Both the position numbers and the translations under genes were made by a program. DNA of 64,000 nt from assembly GCF_900182605.1 (NCBI RefSeq), contig NZ_FXTB01000004.1, positions 310,001-374,000 of the forward strand, written 5' to 3'. The first letter of the stretch is position 1, and each line of letters opens with the position of its first letter. Below, piece after piece: positions 46,911 through 58,300 of this stretch. The notes under the pieces were generated by a model. The model was given only the letters and a program-made list of their open reading frames with translations. It did not search any database and had not been told where the DNA came from. Origin of the DNA: Saccharicrinis carchari (GTDB lineage Bacteria > Bacteroidota > Bacteroidia > Bacteroidales > Marinilabiliaceae).

Positions 46911-48587
46911 CTAATTATCCCAGAAAATACCATCGGTGGTGATGTTTTTTTGTGCCGGGGCATTATCATTCGTATCTAATTCGGTATCCGCATAGGGCAT
47001 AGACAGAGGATAATCCCTATCAACACGTGTAGGCACCACACCACTTCCATCAGGACCCCCACTAGCTACATCATTATTGGCATCGAACAATACCGGATAT
47101 CCGGTTCTTCGGTAGTCGGTATAACAATCGGTTTCATTACCACCAAACATCGAAATCCACTTTTGGGTCATGATAATTTCAAGTTTTTTATTGTTATCAC
47201 CTGAATCATATTCGCTCATTACAAAACCTACATAATCCGATAATTCATCGCTTCCCTTCAAAACCGGAACTTCTTGAGTAGTTGAAGTCATAGCAACCAC
47301 CTTATCCACTTGCTCAAAAGACTTAGTGATAGCCTCCTCGAGAAGGGCCTTAGGATCGCCCGCCACACCATTATGTGCTAATTCTGCCTGGATGAATAAG
47401 CAATCGCTATAGGAAAGGAAACGATGCGGAGCATCTCCGGTTGCATTATCAGGGGTACCTGAACCTCCCCTGCCATCATCAAACCTACCGCCAACAGGAT
47501 ATATGCCCACTTGTGTGGCAGATTTCCTGGCCGAATGGTCCCTGTTTATACCTTGGGAGCCAAAATAGATGGACATGAAATCGCCATTCCTATACTCTGG
47601 TGGAGCCTCCGAGTCGTCGCCGCTCAACTGGTTATAGAAATAATAAGGGATCCGTGGGTCTGTAATTCCATTGAAGATTCTTGCATTTTCGCCATTGAGT
47701 ATCTCGTAAAACCATGGGCTGCAGTACATACTAATCTGACTTCCTTCGTAATCGCTCACAAAACCGGGATGTCTGTTATCGGGTGCATTCGACGAACCGT
47801 AAGGCATCCAAAAATCACCTCCTTCAGCCATTAGCGAGTCTCCTTTATTGGTCAGTAAGCTAGTAACAACTGACTCGTTCCACAATGCTGTTCCCCTTAC
47901 CTGGTTATATAGCTTTAGTCTTACCGTATTTGCAAATCTTATCCATTTATTGATGCTACCTCCATAAATTATATCATCATCTGCAGGCAATAAAAAATTA
48001 TTAGAAGTATCGTCTTGGAGATCGGCAATACCTTCCTCAAGCAAGCTAAACAAAGCAGCATAAATCTGCTCATCATCGTCGAATACGGGATTAAAGTTGG
48101 GGCTATTTATATCTGATATCGCTTCGCTAAAAGGAATATCCCCCCACAGGTCTACCAGCTGACTATAAACATAAGCTTTAAAGATTTTTGCAATCCCGGC
48201 ATAGGCTGCATAGTCTTTAAAGCCGTCGCCATCGCCATCAGCCTCGGCTAAAGACATTAACACTTCAATATCTGCCAACGATTCAACATAAGTGGCATCC
48301 CAGGAGGTCCGTATGGCGTAATCGCCCGCTTTCACCTGATAAGCGTCAATGCTTTCCCTGGTAGTCAGGTGATGTACATATACCGCGGTAACGTTATTGA
48401 TACCGGAAAATCTTAGTGAAAAAATATCACCCACTTCTCGTATGATTCCGGGTAGTAATTTTTCAATTTCCGGTTTCGTCGGAACGTTAGGATCTTGATT
48501 GATGTCTAAAAAATCGGAGCAACTCGATAGACTAATAAAGATCACAGAAAATAATACTATAATTTTATTTTTCATAATCAAATTCAT
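46911..48587 (-). CDS. SusD/RagB-family nutrient-binding lipoprotein, copy 1
   Basis: 558 residues, lipobox SLSSC then DFLDINQDPNVPTKP, the SusD-like_2 type opening. TPR-like helical regions include YAAYAGIAKIFKAYVYSQLVDLWGDIPFSEA. It forms the lid over the SusC channel at the cell surface and captures ligand. The start overlaps the SusC stop by one base (TAATG), implying coupling; ATG 48575 (MKNKIIVLF) is an equally good start. No glycosidase or peptidase is nearby to indicate the ligand. The protein is identical to copy 2. Confidence 0.92.
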   Translation of the reverse strand: MNLIMKNKIIVLFSVIFISLSSCSDFLDINQDPNVPTKPEIEKLLPGIIREVGDIFSLRFSGINNVTAVYVHHLTTRESIDAYQVKAGDYAIRTSWDATYVESLADIEVLMSLAEADGDGDGFKDYAAYAGIAKIFKAYVYSQLVDLWGDIPFSEAISDINSPNFNPVFDDDEQIYAALFSLLEEGIADLQDDTSNNFLLPADDDIIYGGSINKWIRFANTVRLKLYNQVRGTALWNESVVTSLLTNKGDSLMAEGGDFWMPYGSSNAPDNRHPGFVSDYEGSQISMYCSPWFYEILNGENARIFNGITDPRIPYYFYNQLSGDDSEAPPEYRNGDFMSIYFGSQGINRDHSARKSATQVGIYPVGGRFDDGRGGSGTPDNATGDAPHRFLSYSDCLFIQAELAHNGVAGDPKALLEEAITKSFEQVDKVVAMTSTTQEVPVLKGSDELSDYVGFVMSEYDSGDNNKKLEIIMTQKWISMFGGNETDCYTDYRRTGYPVLFDANNDVASGGPDGSGVVPTRVDRDYPLSMPYADTELDTNDNAPAQKNITTDGIFWDN

Positions 48588-51500
48588 TAAAATGTTACCT
48601 TAAGATTAAAACCATATCTTTTAACAGATGGCGCACCACTATATTCAACACCCTGAACATTTCCAGAACCATAAGTTCCCATATCCGGGTCAAAATTAGT
48701 GTGTTCTGGCAGATTGGGAGCGTGATACCATAAGTTTCTACCTACAAAACCCAAATAAACACTGCCAAAGGGTGTTCTGTTCAGCAAGGATTTTGGCAAG
48801 TTGTAACCTACTGCCAGTTCATTGAGTCTCCACACCGAACGATCATAAACCTGATAGTAACCAACACTGTTAATTGCAAAGGAACTCACATCTCCCGAAG
48901 AAAAATATAGATCGTTCACCTGAATCTGTGTCGAATTTTCAACTTTATTGCCATCAACTAAAAGCGGGCCATTTGTATTTGGATCGCCATAATAGCCCGG
49001 TACGATAACTGTTTTTTCCCTATCTTCGTTATCTTTAGTTACACCACGACCTAGCAAACTGGTAATAGAATTTGAGTAGAAGTCTCCACCATGCTTATAG
49101 GTCAGATGTGCAGAAACACTTATACCTTTAAAACTCAAAGTATTACTTAAACCCATTTCAAAATCGTGATAAGGATCTCCTATTATTTCTTTATCCGGGG
49201 CAATCAAAGGTAAGCCTGAGGCAAAATCAATCAATAAGTTCCCCGCATCATCCCTTAGTGGAACATTACCTTCGAAGCTTGCAACGGGTGAGCCTACCTG
49301 TGCCACTATTTGAGGATCCCCAAATAGACCATACAATACAACCTTGTCGTCATCCTTTCCAAACAATTCGGTCACCTCATTATCATTCTTGGCAAAAGTG
49401 TAAATGATATCCCAACTAAATCCACCATAATTTACAGGGTTTGCGTCAAGCATCAACTCAATACCCTTGTTGGTTATTTCACCTACATTGATATAGTTTT
49501 GATCGTAACCGGAAGTTGCAGGTGTTTGAACAGCTGTAATCAAATCTGTAGTCACTTTATTGTAATAGGTCAAATCAATTCCGATCCGGTTCCTTAGAAA
49601 CCTTAATTCTGCACCTATCTCAAAATCCGTTGAGAACTCCGGACTTAGATTAATATTATTTGCCGTATTGGGCAACGAATAGGTCGACTGTCCATTAAAT
49701 GGATAAGCCGCATCAGTAAAATAAGTGCTGGTTTTAATATTGTAATAAGGGTAAATTGAATAAACTCCGGCATCGTTACCGGTTTTACCCCATGATGCTC
49801 TTAATTTACCGTAAGTCAGGATATTCTTGTCTATATCAATTAGATTTGTAAAAACAAAAGAACCCTCAACAGCCGGATAAAAATAACTCCAGTTATCCGG
49901 AGCTAATGTTGAGGACCAATCGTTACGGCCTTTTACCGTCAGATATGCAAAATCCTGGTATCCCAATGTACCAGAGAAAAATAATCCAATCAATCTTCTT
50001 TTATACTCTTCTGATTTAGTATTTACGATACTTTGCACATTGGCCATATTATAAATGCCCGGAGAAACAAAATCTTTACCTTGATAGGTATATCTCATTT
50101 GCTCCCTTTGATTCACTTGATGACCAATTACACCATCTATAGTGAAGTCGTCACCCAACCTCTTGTTTACATTTAATAACAGGTTTGACTCTATTTCTCT
50201 AAATTGAATATGGTCCTCATAAATGGCACCGCCACCGGCAAACTTTCTGGAGCCTAAATCAATTATCTCAAGTCGATTGGTTGCCAAATTATTATATCCT
50301 AATTTATAGGACACATTTAACCATGGCGCAAATTCATAGTCTAATCCAAAATTAGCCACAGTTCTATCCTGTTGCGTCCTAACCTGATTATGCTTCCACG
50401 ACCATAGTGGATGATCGTACTGAGAAGGGCTTGTTGAAATAGGAAATCCGGTTACAGGATCCTCGTAAGGTAAGTTCATGTTCCAGGTGCGACCCAACCA
50501 TAGTGTTCTTGCAAAGCCGGATCCTCCACCACCATCACTCGAGGATTGATTGTTACCAAATATACCACTTGTTTGATCCGTGGTACTGAAACTTAGGTTA
50601 CCGTTTACACTGAAGCCGTTGGAAAGTTTTGAATTACCACCGACCGATATACTGGTCCGCTCAAACTCTCCAAAGGGGATATAACTATCGTTCTGGCTAT
50701 TACTCATGGTAACATTAAAAGCGCCGGTTTGGCTGCCTTTTTGAATTGAGATAGAATTTTCAACCAGCATACCTGTATCAAACAAACTCTCCACATTATT
50801 GGGCTGCGCAACATAAGGAACAGAATCGGAATCCAGTCCGGGCAATACACCCACGTAGTCTTTGTATCCATCCCAAACAGGGATTGAGTCCATTGAATCG
50901 AATCGAGGACCCCATGAGCCATTGGAGTTGGCGTAGTTGAAATTAGATCCGTTACCATAGGTATTCTGATAATCGGGTAAACTAGCAATCTGTTCCCACG
51001 TAACACTGCTGTTCACCGTAATCTCGAATTTCTTGTTCGTATCCCTTGCATTGCCACTTTTGGTTGTGATCAGGATAACACCATTGGCTGCCCGGGATCC
51101 ATAAAGTGCAGAAGCAGAGGCTCCTTTCAAAACACTCATTGATTCAATATCATTGGGGTCTATCGTGGCCATGGCATTACCATAGGCACCACCACCCGTA
51201 CTCATATTTGTAGTTTGGTAGTTCTGGTTACTGTAAGGGATACCGTCAACTACCACCAGGGGTTCGTTATTTCCCAACATAGAAGAGGTACCTCTAATGG
51301 TAATCCGGGTTGCACTACCTGCAGAACCACCCGAAGATGATATGTTCACCCCGGGTACTTTTCCCTCCATGGTCTTGAGCACATCCGACTCAGCCTTTTG
51401 AACAAGTTGACTTTGATCTACTTTTGTAACAGCCGTACCCAGTGATTTCTCACTCCTCTTAATTCCAAGGGCCGTTACCACCACCTCGTCAAGGGATTCG

Positions 51501-51796
51501 ATGTCGGCAACCATAGACACATTGATGGTACTCTGTCCGCTGTAGACCACTTCTTTGTCCTCCATGCCGACAAAAGTAAATAAAATGCTTGTTGCATTGG
51601 TAGGTACGTTTATTTGATACGTACCGTCGGGACGCGATATGGTTCCGATGGTTGTGCCCGTAACAACAATGGATACCCCGGGAACAGGGTCGCCAAGACT
51701 ATCGACGATTTTACCCGTAAGAGCTTTTGTTTGGGCGGTCAGTGTCTCCAGCCCTATAAAAAGGACCAACGACAGTAATAATGCTAATTTGCGCAT
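48587..51796 (-). CDS. SusC/RagA-family TonB-dependent transporter, copy 1
   Basis: 1069 residues. Signal peptide to about 21 (LETLTAQ), carboxypeptidase-regulatory-like domain (about 25-100, GKIVDSLGDPVPGVSIVV), the SusC junction LDEVVVTALGIKRSEKSLG near 102, a plug domain with IRGTSSMLGNNEPLVVVDG and ANGVILITTKSG, then a 22-strand barrel ending in a terminal Phe. It imports SusD-bound ligand across the outer membrane using TonB. Residues 1-112 differ at many positions from copy 2; beyond that the two are identical as far as I can see. Confidence 0.95.
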   Translation of the reverse strand: MRKLALLLSLVLFIGLETLTAQTKALTGKIVDSLGDPVPGVSIVVTGTTIGTISRPDGTYQINVPTNATSILFTFVGMEDKEVVYSGQSTINVSMVADIESLDEVVVTALGIKRSEKSLGTAVTKVDQSQLVQKAESDVLKTMEGKVPGVNISSSGGSAGSATRITIRGTSSMLGNNEPLVVVDGIPYSNQNYQTTNMSTGGGAYGNAMATIDPNDIESMSVLKGASASALYGSRAANGVILITTKSGNARDTNKKFEITVNSSVTWEQIASLPDYQNTYGNGSNFNYANSNGSWGPRFDSMDSIPVWDGYKDYVGVLPGLDSDSVPYVAQPNNVESLFDTGMLVENSISIQKGSQTGAFNVTMSNSQNDSYIPFGEFERTSISVGGNSKLSNGFSVNGNLSFSTTDQTSGIFGNNQSSSDGGGGSGFARTLWLGRTWNMNLPYEDPVTGFPISTSPSQYDHPLWSWKHNQVRTQQDRTVANFGLDYEFAPWLNVSYKLGYNNLATNRLEIIDLGSRKFAGGGAIYEDHIQFREIESNLLLNVNKRLGDDFTIDGVIGHQVNQREQMRYTYQGKDFVSPGIYNMANVQSIVNTKSEEYKRRLIGLFFSGTLGYQDFAYLTVKGRNDWSSTLAPDNWSYFYPAVEGSFVFTNLIDIDKNILTYGKLRASWGKTGNDAGVYSIYPYYNIKTSTYFTDAAYPFNGQSTYSLPNTANNINLSPEFSTDFEIGAELRFLRNRIGIDLTYYNKVTTDLITAVQTPATSGYDQNYINVGEITNKGIELMLDANPVNYGGFSWDIIYTFAKNDNEVTELFGKDDDKVVLYGLFGDPQIVAQVGSPVASFEGNVPLRDDAGNLLIDFASGLPLIAPDKEIIGDPYHDFEMGLSNTLSFKGISVSAHLTYKHGGDFYSNSITSLLGRGVTKDNEDREKTVIVPGYYGDPNTNGPLLVDGNKVENSTQIQVNDLYFSSGDVSSFAINSVGYYQVYDRSVWRLNELAVGYNLPKSLLNRTPFGSVYLGFVGRNLWYHAPNLPEHTNFDPDMGTYGSGNVQGVEYSGAPSVKRYGFNLKVTF

Positions 51797-51995
51797 AAAA
51801 CAGAAGGTTTAAATTAGTAAATGTGTGTTTATTTTTATAACAACTCATTTAGAGCAATGTTACGGCCCTATGTATCAAACCGTAAACAGGCAGCCAACCC
51901 GACACTTGAACTATAAGTGGCAGATTATTCGAATAGTTAGGTAAACACCTGCTGCATTCGTAAGTTTTTAAGGGATTAAAGTTTAGATTTTCATA

Positions 51996-52016
51996 CGATT
52001 AAAGGTTTTTGTAATT
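51996..52016 (-). promoter_or_regulatory. Conserved upstream block, SusC copy 1
   Basis: A 21-bp block starting CGATTAAAGG (plus strand) is identical to 58802-58822 and lies at nearly the same distance (about 200 bp) from the SusC start in both copies, inside otherwise diverged DNA. Confidence 0.5.
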
Positions 52017-52040
52017 GGTAGAACGTAAGTGAGTTAGCGT

Positions 52041-52077
52041 ATTTACAAATCGGGGAAAACAGTTATCATTTGTAAAT
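52041..52077. promoter_or_regulatory. Inverted TTACAAAT pair upstream of SusC copy 1
   Basis: ATTTACAAAT (52041-52050) and ATTTGTAAAT (52068-52077), exact inverses 17 bp apart. Related TTACAAAT words occur at 58755 and inverted at 58848 upstream of copy 2. Confidence 0.4.
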
Positions 52078-52396
52078 AGGGGTCCAATTGTGATATTCCA
52101 TTGACAAATAGTCGCTTGCTAAAAGCATCAAGAAGGTTTTGTCAATTTGTGCGCTTGCAGGATATTCGTACATATTACGATAAGTAGAATTTCTGCCAAG
52201 TAGGTTCCGGGAGCTTTGGTCGAGGTAAATTTAATGATATTCATAGGCAACGAATAGTAGCTTGCTGCCCGTAAACCTTATTTAAATATCATTTCGCACG
52301 AAATGATATCCCTTTTTTTAGTCGTAACAATTAGTATTTTCAACATCGCTTTTGTGTTAAAAGATGTTCACAATATTGCAAATATTATTTACACTT

Positions 52397-52428
52397 ACAA
52401 ATGTTTATTGTTTTTTGTAAACATTTGT
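52397..52428. promoter_or_regulatory. 11-bp inverted repeat in SusCD spacer
   Basis: ACAAATGTTTA and TAAACATTTGT, perfect inverses around 10 bases. It shares the ACAAAT core with the pair at 52041-52077 and is about 600 bp upstream of SusC copy 1. It may be a regulator site or the end of the copy 2 transcript. Confidence 0.4.
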
Positions 52429-52672
52429 TAAAGAATTTATTGCTTTTATCGCTATTTTATTGTGCTTATGCAGATAAAATAAAAAGATAATCCTTATTGT
52501 TAATGGATATTAGACCGACCGGACGGTTCATTTTTTGGTGAAGAAACATAGCCGGGGAGAATAGAAAAGAATAAAGCATCCCTGCTTGTCACAGGCAATA
52601 CCTGCCCCAATTATCTCGGGAGCCTTACCTTTACACCTGGTTAATCCGGGAACACCCGCGGAGTTACAACAT

Positions 52673-52702
52673 AAAAAAGGGCAGACCCCAACGGATCTGC
52701 CC
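52673..52702 (-). terminator. Terminator of SusCD operon, copy 2
   Basis: The same GGGCAGA/TCTGCCC hairpin and T run as copy 1. Confidence 0.85.
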
Positions 52703-52785
52703 TCACTCACTTGCCTGACTGGCAGGCACAACTAAACCTTTAATCTATGTGTCCCACCACAGCTTAGTTGCTTTGGGTTTAAGTG

Positions 52786-53694
52786 CTATTGTTTTACCAA
52801 TCGCAGTACAACTTCTTGCGGTGAGCCACCACAACCGGCATCAATATTTTCGGTAAAGCTTATCATCAGCTCACTGTCATCATTCGGATCGTAACTATAG
52901 ATAGTGTTTGTTGGGCCGAGGTTTAACCCGGGGCCGCCACAACCGATACCCGACTTGGAATGTTGAACAAGAATATCGCCACAGGAAAGCTCCAGTTTTA
53001 AATCCACCAGGCCAAAATCGCCAAACAAATAAGAGAAGCCAAATTGGCGCGAAGTGTAACCTGTGCTTTTCATTTCAACAATTTCACCCTCCTCAAAAAT
53101 GCCATAACCGAATACGGTTCCCTGTGCACCAGAAACATATTCCACTTTATAATTCCCAGTGAAGTCGGCAAAAATACCACATGCAACGGCATAGTTGGCA
53201 ATAGGCGATACATTGGGCAGACTAAGAACGGATGAGCTATAGGTACTATTCCCATTTACAAAGGCCGGTAGCTTTTTCCCCGATGCAAGGGTTACATCCA
53301 ATGCAAAAACCATGGATTCCCCCACCGCAATATTTGCCTTATTCACACCTAAGGCAGCCACTACTTCGTCAATTGTATAAGATACTGCACCAAGCTTCAC
53401 ATCCGCTTCTACAACGGCTGTAACGTACGACTTATCGAGCTTGCCATATTTAACGATTAAATCATATCTGGAAGCAGTTGTTTTAGTGAAACCATCTTCT
53501 ATGCCCAAATCCATGGCAAAGACAACATCATCAATATTACTTGCATCAACCAGACTACTTCCTGCAACGGCATTTATATCGATGCGTGGTAAAAAACCGT
53601 CAGTAGTATCCGGCATCCTTAAATCCGGGTCGTTATCGCACGAAGTGACCAATAGTACACTAAATGCAAATAATAACTTAAATATATTTTTCAT
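52786..53694 (-). CDS. SusCD-associated lipoprotein, copy 2
   Basis: 302 residues from ATG 53694, equal to copy 1 apart from one Glu-to-Lys change (IVEMKS) and a silent change nearby. Lipobox LLVTSC. It has the same place at the 3' end of the operon. See the copy 1 entry for visible features; no family is recognised. Confidence 0.7.
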   Translation of the reverse strand: MKNIFKLLFAFSVLLVTSCDNDPDLRMPDTTDGFLPRIDINAVAGSSLVDASNIDDVVFAMDLGIEDGFTKTTASRYDLIVKYGKLDKSYVTAVVEADVKLGAVSYTIDEVVAALGVNKANIAVGESMVFALDVTLASGKKLPAFVNGNSTYSSSVLSLPNVSPIANYAVACGIFADFTGNYKVEYVSGAQGTVFGYGIFEEGEIVEMKSTGYTSRQFGFSYLFGDFGLVDLKLELSCGDILVQHSKSGIGCGGPGLNLGPTNTIYSYDPNDDSELMISFTENIDAGCGGSPQEVVLRLVKQ

Positions 53695-53718
53695 ATAACT
53701 AAAATTTAACAATTAAAA

Positions 53719-55395
53719 CTAATTATCCCAGAAAATACCATCGGTGGTGATGTTTTTTTGTGCCGGGGCATTATCATTCGTATCTAATTCGGTATCCGCA
53801 TAGGGCATAGACAGAGGATAATCCCTATCAACACGTGTAGGCACCACACCACTTCCATCAGGACCCCCACTAGCTACATCATTATTGGCATCGAACAATA
53901 CCGGATATCCGGTTCTTCGGTAGTCGGTATAACAATCGGTTTCATTACCACCAAACATCGAAATCCACTTTTGGGTCATGATAATTTCAAGTTTTTTATT
54001 GTTATCACCTGAATCATATTCGCTCATTACAAAACCTACATAATCCGATAATTCATCGCTTCCCTTCAAAACCGGAACTTCTTGAGTAGTTGAAGTCATA
54101 GCAACCACCTTATCCACTTGCTCAAAAGACTTAGTGATAGCCTCCTCGAGAAGGGCCTTAGGATCGCCCGCCACACCATTATGTGCTAATTCTGCCTGGA
54201 TGAATAAGCAATCGCTATAGGAAAGGAAACGATGCGGAGCATCTCCGGTTGCATTATCAGGGGTACCTGAACCTCCCCTGCCATCATCAAACCTACCGCC
54301 AACAGGATATATGCCCACTTGTGTGGCAGATTTCCTGGCCGAATGGTCCCTGTTTATACCTTGGGAGCCAAAATAGATGGACATGAAATCGCCATTCCTA
54401 TACTCTGGTGGAGCCTCCGAGTCGTCGCCGCTCAACTGGTTATAGAAATAATAAGGGATCCGTGGGTCTGTAATTCCATTGAAGATTCTTGCATTTTCGC
54501 CATTGAGTATCTCGTAAAACCATGGGCTGCAGTACATACTAATCTGACTTCCTTCGTAATCGCTCACAAAACCGGGATGTCTGTTATCGGGTGCATTCGA
54601 CGAACCGTAAGGCATCCAAAAATCACCTCCTTCAGCCATTAGCGAGTCTCCTTTATTGGTCAGTAAGCTAGTAACAACTGACTCGTTCCACAATGCTGTT
54701 CCCCTTACCTGGTTATATAGCTTTAGTCTTACCGTATTTGCAAATCTTATCCATTTATTGATGCTACCTCCATAAATTATATCATCATCTGCAGGCAATA
54801 AAAAATTATTAGAAGTATCGTCTTGGAGATCGGCAATACCTTCCTCAAGCAAGCTAAACAAAGCAGCATAAATCTGCTCATCATCGTCGAATACGGGATT
54901 AAAGTTGGGGCTATTTATATCTGATATCGCTTCGCTAAAAGGAATATCCCCCCACAGGTCTACCAGCTGACTATAAACATAAGCTTTAAAGATTTTTGCA
55001 ATCCCGGCATAGGCTGCATAGTCTTTAAAGCCGTCGCCATCGCCATCAGCCTCGGCTAAAGACATTAACACTTCAATATCTGCCAACGATTCAACATAAG
55101 TGGCATCCCAGGAGGTCCGTATGGCGTAATCGCCCGCTTTCACCTGATAAGCGTCAATGCTTTCCCTGGTAGTCAGGTGATGTACATATACCGCGGTAAC
55201 GTTATTGATACCGGAAAATCTTAGTGAAAAAATATCACCCACTTCTCGTATGATTCCGGGTAGTAATTTTTCAATTTCCGGTTTCGTCGGAACGTTAGGA
55301 TCTTGATTGATGTCTAAAAAATCGGAGCAACTCGATAGACTAATAAAGATCACAGAAAATAATACTATAATTTTATTTTTCATAATCAAATTCAT
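53719..55395 (-). CDS. SusD/RagB-family nutrient-binding lipoprotein, copy 2
   Basis: 558 residues, identical in protein sequence to the copy at 46911-48587, including the one-base overlap with its SusC. Identity over 1.7 kb means the two operons bind the same ligand at this step, so any difference between them lies in SusC signalling or expression. Confidence 0.92.
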   Translation of the reverse strand: MNLIMKNKIIVLFSVIFISLSSCSDFLDINQDPNVPTKPEIEKLLPGIIREVGDIFSLRFSGINNVTAVYVHHLTTRESIDAYQVKAGDYAIRTSWDATYVESLADIEVLMSLAEADGDGDGFKDYAAYAGIAKIFKAYVYSQLVDLWGDIPFSEAISDINSPNFNPVFDDDEQIYAALFSLLEEGIADLQDDTSNNFLLPADDDIIYGGSINKWIRFANTVRLKLYNQVRGTALWNESVVTSLLTNKGDSLMAEGGDFWMPYGSSNAPDNRHPGFVSDYEGSQISMYCSPWFYEILNGENARIFNGITDPRIPYYFYNQLSGDDSEAPPEYRNGDFMSIYFGSQGINRDHSARKSATQVGIYPVGGRFDDGRGGSGTPDNATGDAPHRFLSYSDCLFIQAELAHNGVAGDPKALLEEAITKSFEQVDKVVAMTSTTQEVPVLKGSDELSDYVGFVMSEYDSGDNNKKLEIIMTQKWISMFGGNETDCYTDYRRTGYPVLFDANNDVASGGPDGSGVVPTRVDRDYPLSMPYADTELDTNDNAPAQKNITTDGIFWDN

Positions 55396-58300
55396 TAAAA
55401 TGTTACCTTAAGATTAAAACCATATCTTTTAACAGATGGCGCACCACTATATTCAACACCCTGAACATTTCCAGAACCATAAGTTCCCATATCCGGGTCA
55501 AAATTAGTGTGTTCTGGCAGATTGGGAGCGTGATACCATAAGTTTCTACCTACAAAACCCAAATAAACACTGCCAAAGGGTGTTCTGTTCAGCAAGGATT
55601 TTGGCAAGTTGTAACCTACTGCCAGTTCATTGAGTCTCCACACCGAACGATCATAAACCTGATAGTAACCAACACTGTTAATTGCAAAGGAACTCACATC
55701 TCCCGAAGAAAAATATAGATCGTTCACCTGAATCTGTGTCGAATTTTCAACTTTATTGCCATCAACTAAAAGCGGGCCATTTGTATTTGGATCGCCATAA
55801 TAGCCCGGTACGATAACTGTTTTTTCCCTATCTTCGTTATCTTTAGTTACACCACGACCTAGCAAACTGGTAATAGAATTTGAGTAGAAGTCTCCACCAT
55901 GCTTATAGGTCAGATGTGCAGAAACACTTATACCTTTAAAACTCAAAGTATTACTTAAACCCATTTCAAAATCGTGATAAGGATCTCCTATTATTTCTTT
56001 ATCCGGGGCAATCAAAGGTAAGCCTGAGGCAAAATCAATCAATAAGTTCCCCGCATCATCCCTTAGTGGAACATTACCTTCGAAGCTTGCAACGGGTGAG
56101 CCTACCTGTGCCACTATTTGAGGATCCCCAAATAGACCATACAATACAACCTTGTCGTCATCCTTTCCAAACAATTCGGTCACCTCATTATCATTCTTGG
56201 CAAAAGTGTAAATGATATCCCAACTAAATCCACCATAATTTACAGGGTTTGCGTCAAGCATCAACTCAATACCCTTGTTGGTTATTTCACCTACATTGAT
56301 ATAGTTTTGATCGTAACCGGAAGTTGCAGGTGTTTGAACAGCTGTAATCAAATCTGTAGTCACTTTATTGTAATAGGTCAAATCAATTCCGATCCGGTTC
56401 CTTAGAAACCTTAATTCTGCACCTATCTCAAAATCCGTTGAGAACTCCGGACTTAGATTAATATTATTTGCCGTATTGGGCAACGAATAGGTCGACTGTC
56501 CATTAAATGGATAAGCCGCATCAGTAAAATAAGTGCTGGTTTTAATATTGTAATAAGGGTAAATTGAATAAACTCCGGCATCGTTACCGGTTTTACCCCA
56601 TGATGCTCTTAATTTACCGTAAGTCAGGATATTCTTGTCTATATCAATTAGATTTGTAAAAACAAAAGAACCCTCAACAGCCGGATAAAAATAACTCCAG
56701 TTATCCGGAGCTAATGTTGAGGACCAATCGTTACGGCCTTTTACCGTCAGATATGCAAAATCCTGGTATCCCAATGTACCAGAGAAAAATAATCCAATCA
56801 ATCTTCTTTTATACTCTTCTGATTTAGTATTTACGATACTTTGCACATTGGCCATATTATAAATGCCCGGAGAAACAAAATCTTTACCTTGATAGGTATA
56901 TCTCATTTGCTCCCTTTGATTCACTTGATGACCAATTACACCATCTATAGTGAAGTCGTCACCCAACCTCTTGTTTACATTTAATAACAGGTTTGACTCT
57001 ATTTCTCTAAATTGAATATGGTCCTCATAAATGGCACCGCCACCGGCAAACTTTCTGGAGCCTAAATCAATTATCTCAAGTCGATTGGTTGCCAAATTAT
57101 TATATCCTAATTTATAGGACACATTTAACCATGGCGCAAATTCATAGTCTAATCCAAAATTAGCCACAGTTCTATCCTGTTGCGTCCTAACCTGATTATG
57201 CTTCCACGACCATAGTGGATGATCGTACTGAGAAGGGCTTGTTGAAATAGGAAATCCGGTTACAGGATCCTCGTAAGGTAAGTTCATGTTCCAGGTGCGA
57301 CCCAACCATAGTGTTCTTGCAAAGCCGGATCCTCCACCACCATCACTCGAGGATTGATTGTTACCAAATATACCACTTGTTTGATCCGTGGTACTGAAAC
57401 TTAGGTTACCGTTTACACTGAAGCCGTTGGAAAGTTTTGAATTACCACCGACCGATATACTGGTCCGCTCAAACTCTCCAAAGGGGATATAACTATCGTT
57501 CTGGCTATTACTCATGGTAACATTAAAAGCGCCGGTTTGGCTGCCTTTTTGAATTGAGATAGAATTTTCAACCAGCATACCTGTATCAAACAAACTCTCC
57601 ACATTATTGGGCTGCGCAACATAAGGAACAGAATCGGAATCCAGTCCGGGCAATACACCCACGTAGTCTTTGTATCCATCCCAAACAGGGATTGAGTCCA
57701 TTGAATCGAATCGAGGACCCCATGAGCCATTGGAGTTGGCGTAGTTGAAATTAGATCCGTTACCATAGGTATTCTGATAATCGGGTAAACTAGCAATCTG
57801 TTCCCACGTAACACTGCTGTTCACCGTAATCTCGAATTTCTTGTTCGTATCCCTTGCATTGCCACTTTTGGTTGTGATCAGGATAACACCATTGGCTGCC
57901 CGGGATCCATAAAGTGCAGAAGCAGAGGCTCCTTTCAAAACACTCATTGATTCAATATCATTGGGGTCTATCGTGGCCATGGCATTACCATAGGCACCAC
58001 CACCCGTACTCATATTTGTAGTTTGGTAGTTCTGGTTACTGTAAGGGATACCGTCAACTACCACCAGGGGTTCGTTATTTCCCAACATAGAAGAGGTACC
58101 TCTAATGGTAATCCGGGTTGCACTACCTGCAGAACCACCCGATGATGATATGTTCACCCCGGGTACTTTTCCCTCCATGGTCTTGAGCACATCCGACTCA
58201 GCCTTTTGAACAAGTTGACTTTGATCTACTTTTGTAACAGCCGTACCCAGTGATTTCTCACTCCTCTTAATTCCAAGAGCCGTTACCACTACCTCGTCAA

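Larger units (their letters stand above)
45797..51834. repeat. Tandem duplication, copy 1
   Basis: About 6.04 kb repeated at a constant offset of 6808 bp (52605-58642) with no indels seen. From the left edge to about 51465 only a handful of base changes are visible (e.g. near 46260, 45962 and 51354). From 51466 to 51834 (SusC N-terminus and leader) differences are frequent. The copies are separated by a unique 770-bp spacer. Confidence 0.92.
51835..52604. other. Unique spacer between SusCD copies, promoter region of copy 1
   Basis: No gene. It contains a block shared with the region upstream of copy 2 (51996-52016), an inverted pair at 52041-52077, and an inverted repeat at 52397-52428. The sequence is AT-rich. 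No perfect Bacteroidetes promoter was found on the minus strand. Confidence 0.6.
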
